This document shows positions 11,130 to 13,386 of a stretch of DNA of 13,386 nt, piece by piece. A program made the translations under genes and the position numbers. How positions within the stretch are numbered: position 1 is the first letter of the stretch; every line of letters starts with the position of its first letter. The notes below the pieces were generated by a model. It made no database searches and had not been told where the DNA came from. It saw only the letters and a program-made list of their open reading frames with translations. This DNA comes from an uncultured Prevotella sp. (GTDB lineage: Bacteria > Bacteroidota > Bacteroidia > Bacteroidales > Bacteroidaceae). The stretch spans positions 1 to 13,386 of the forward strand of contig CAKQFF010000035.1 of assembly GCA_934230685.1 (NCBI GenBank), in the 5' to 3' direction.

Positions 11130-13386
11130 CTATAGTTTCACTCTGACGGATGCTCCATAGTAGAATTTTGGTATGTATCCGCTATCAAACAGCGATGTCT
11201 TCAGTCCCGTTTGCTTATTTCGGACGGATGCCAGATTGTTGAAGAAGTTGTTGGCGTAGAACGATAGGCTCACCCATCTGCCTATCTCCTTCGTCACGGA
11301 GAAGTTGGCTGAGTAATATGCCGATATATTCTGCGGATTGAAGTAGTAGGCGGTGTTGCTTCTTACTATTAGATCACACAATTGCCGGTAGAGTGTGGGG
11401 TTGTTGTCTTTGGCAGCCAGAAGAGCCTCTGCGTATGGAATGCGCTCCGAAGGGTTATCCCATGTTGAGTAATATTTAGGATACACAGCCACATAATGGT
11501 CAGTCTGCCCCACGTATTTAGTTCCAGTCACGTCGCCAGCCTCATTTAATGCTATCGTTGTACGATTGCTTGACAGGTTGCGTCGGTAGTTGAGCATGGT
11601 TGCTTCAAGTCGCATTGTCATGATGAGTCTCAGTTGTGGTATGCGTGCCGTCAGCGTGGTGTTGAGGCTGCATCCCTTGTTCATCATGCCGTTGCTCACC
11701 GTAGGGGTGCTTGTCGTTGAGGCTGATGCGACGTTGCTGCCTACGTAATAGCCTATAAGCGGTTGTGCGCCCGAACCTTCGGCTTGGTCGCCGATGCCAT
11801 TGGGACATCCGGCTATGAGTGTATTGTCTGTGCCACGATAGTGATAGTACTTGCCGTCGATGCGCAGCGACAGTCCCAGAGTATGGTGGTTGTTGATGAT
11901 AGGCATCTCTGCCACCCATTCCAGTCCGTAGCGTGTCACGGGAGAACCATTCACATACTGACGGTTGGCAGTGTATGTGCGGCGGATAGAGTAGGGTAAG
12001 TTTACGGTGTTGCCGTTGGTTGCAGATGTTACGCTTATCACACCAGTCGATGGATCGACACTATATATGCGGTCGGCAGCGGCAATGCTACATCCTTCAA
12101 GAGCCGACTGCGATGTCTGGTTGTAGGCAAATGGAGAGTATACATTCAGTGTCTGATACGGATTGTACGTGCGGTTCCAATATGCCGACAGGCTCAGTCG
12201 TGCCTTACCGACCATTGCTTCCAATCCTGCCTCTATTTGATTGGAGTGCTGCCATTTCAGATTGCTGTTATATATAGCACGCTGCACATTGGTGTAGTAG
12301 GCATAGTATGCTTTGCCGTCGGCAGTAGAACCAGGGGTGAACACGAGTCGGTCAGTATAGGTGTCGGCAGGATAAAGCACTTGAAACGATGGCAGTTTGA
12401 CGCTTTTGCCATAGCCGGCATGTAGTGTGAGCGAGACGTTCTTACCTTTTATTATATTATAGCGAGCATTGAATCTTGGTGAGGGGCTGGCTGCGGTGCC
12501 ATATTCTGAACCGCTGATTATGGTGATATCGTTGCGCAGTCCGCCTACAAGCATCAGTCTGCCCATGGTTAGCCGTTCCTCTATAAACATTGCCAGGCTA
12601 TGCATTGTTGGCAGGAGACTATAGTCGTATGGTCGCCATGTGGGAGCCAAACGCATGTCGTCGTAATATGTGCCGTGACCATTGTTGCGTGTAGAGTTTA
12701 ATTCGGTGCCTACAGTAAGTTTGTTCACCGCGCTGAGTATGCGTCGTGTCCACTCACCCTTTAGTTTGAGTTGTAGACTCTGTAGCTTCTGGTCGTTGAA
12801 CGAACGCACATACCAGTATCCCGTCGTACTAAGTATGATGCTGCCCGTGCCCATGCCATCGGCATAGTCTTGGGCTATAGCATAGCCGTTGGTAGTGGTG
12901 TGCAGACTGGCTTGTGTGGATGACGACGATGTGTTGGTGTTGTTGTCCGAGCGTCGATCGGCTGTAGAGAAGGCTGCCTGCAATGTTATGTTGAACACTC
13001 CTGAACTCCTGCTGTTGTAGAGCCAGTCAAGCATCATATTAGCACGTAGCTGATTGTCGCGTTGACGCTGATAGGTATCGCGAAAGGCATCGGGGTCTGC
13101 CTCCGAATTATATCCGCCAATGTTGCCCGTAAGTCCAGCTGTCAGATTGAGGCTTGAACCCTTCATGCGGAATACCTTATTGTAAGTAGTCGATAGTATG
13201 TTGCGGCTATAAGCAGTATGTGGCGATGTAATGTCGGTGAACGATTGTGCATGTTCTATAGAGAAATTAAGCGTTCCGGCATTGTGTGCCAATGCTAAGC
13301 CCTTGGTTAGTGCTACCTGTCGGGTGTACGGATTCATGGAAGCCTCCACAATCCATGGAGTGTGTCCGCGACGGGTATTCACCTTC
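11130..13386 (-). CDS. TonB-dependent outer-membrane receptor, 5' partial
   Basis: About 751 C-terminal residues of a large beta-barrel are visible. The frame continues past the right edge (a Lys codon precedes the GTG at 13382), so that GTG is not the likely start. The signal peptide, any carboxypeptidase-like domain and most or all of the plug are missing. Typical features are many amphipathic strands, receptor-type segments (GGLRNDITIISGSEYGTAAS then PSPRFNARYNI; HAGYGKSVKLPSFQVLYP; RTYNPYQTLNVYSP) and the C-terminal end of TonB receptors (FYANNFFNNLASVRN, YIPKFYYGASVRVKL). It should import a ligand with energy from TonB-ExbBD, which are not encoded here. The layout with DUF4876-like and DUF6850-like genes downstream is a recurrent Bacteroidales arrangement. 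It does not look like SusC from the visible part, and no SusD gene is present. The substrate cannot be told. Confidence 0.87.
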   Translation of the reverse strand, partial: KVNTRRGHTPWIVEASMNPYTRQVALTKGLALAHNAGTLNFSIEHAQSFTDITSPHTAYSRNILSTTYNKVFRMKGSSLNLTAGLTGNIGGYNSEADPDAFRDTYQRQRDNQLRANMMLDWLYNSRSSGVFNITLQAAFSTADRRSDNNTNTSSSSTQASLHTTTNGYAIAQDYADGMGTGSIILSTTGYWYVRSFNDQKLQSLQLKLKGEWTRRILSAVNKLTVGTELNSTRNNGHGTYYDDMRLAPTWRPYDYSLLPTMHSLAMFIEERLTMGRLMLVGGLRNDITIISGSEYGTAASPSPRFNARYNIIKGKNVSLTLHAGYGKSVKLPSFQVLYPADTYTDRLVFTPGSTADGKAYYAYYTNVQRAIYNSNLKWQHSNQIEAGLEAMVGKARLSLSAYWNRTYNPYQTLNVYSPFAYNQTSQSALEGCSIAAADRIYSVDPSTGVISVTSATNGNTVNLPYSIRRTYTANRQYVNGSPVTRYGLEWVAEMPIINNHHTLGLSLRIDGKYYHYRGTDNTLIAGCPNGIGDQAEGSGAQPLIGYYVGSNVASASTTSTPTVSNGMMNKGCSLNTTLTARIPQLRLIMTMRLEATMLNYRRNLSSNRTTIALNEAGDVTGTKYVGQTDHYVAVYPKYYSTWDNPSERIPYAEALLAAKDNNPTLYRQLCDLIVRSNTAYYFNPQNISAYYSANFSVTKEIGRWVSLSFYANNFFNNLASVRNKQTGLKTSLFDSGYIPKFYYGASVRVKL

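Overview
The window looks like chromosomal DNA of a Bacteroidales bacterium, most likely Prevotella or a close relative. Three observations support this. Candidate promoters fit the Bacteroidetes pattern (TTTG about 20 bp upstream of TAnnTTTG), the genes mostly lack strong Shine-Dalgarno sites, and the gene content is Bacteroidetes-typical: calycin-like secreted proteins with short C-terminal tails, a membrane-anchored AraC-type regulator, and a TonB receptor with a DUF4876-like lipoprotein and a DUF6850-like barrel. Family names come from recognising the protein sequences, not from a search.

Left part (1-2267, + strand): three tandem paralogous genes encode small exported calycin-like proteins; the first is cut by the window edge. 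All three end in almost the same tail, with the core NIVRTA(D/N)G. A long hairpin whose pairing works only in + strand RNA separates the second gene from the third. After the third gene comes a 150-bp island of direct and inverted repeats, then a terminator hairpin, then a very good promoter.

Middle (2268-3713): that promoter drives a 386-residue protein with about seven membrane segments and a cytoplasmic AraC-type DNA-binding domain. After its terminator there is a 260-bp stretch without a gene. It holds a 12-bp perfect palindrome, a -7-like box, two small hairpins and a strong intrinsic terminator in the + orientation, so it may encode a small RNA of roughly 150 nt.

Right part (3714-13386, - strand): six genes lie head to tail with gaps of 22-57 bp or an overlap, and none of the five junctions contains a consensus promoter. 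In transcription order they are: a TonB-dependent receptor (5' end outside the window), a DUF4876-like lipoprotein, a DUF6850-like outer-membrane barrel (interrupted by a one-base frameshift), a secreted GLUG-like repeat protein, a two-domain M16 zinc protease, and a small exported FMN-binding protein with a flavin-attachment motif. My inference is a surface uptake system in which a ligand, possibly a protein or a metal-bearing protein or peptide, is bound and imported, cut by the M16 protease, and perhaps reduced by the flavoprotein. The substrate cannot be read from the sequence.
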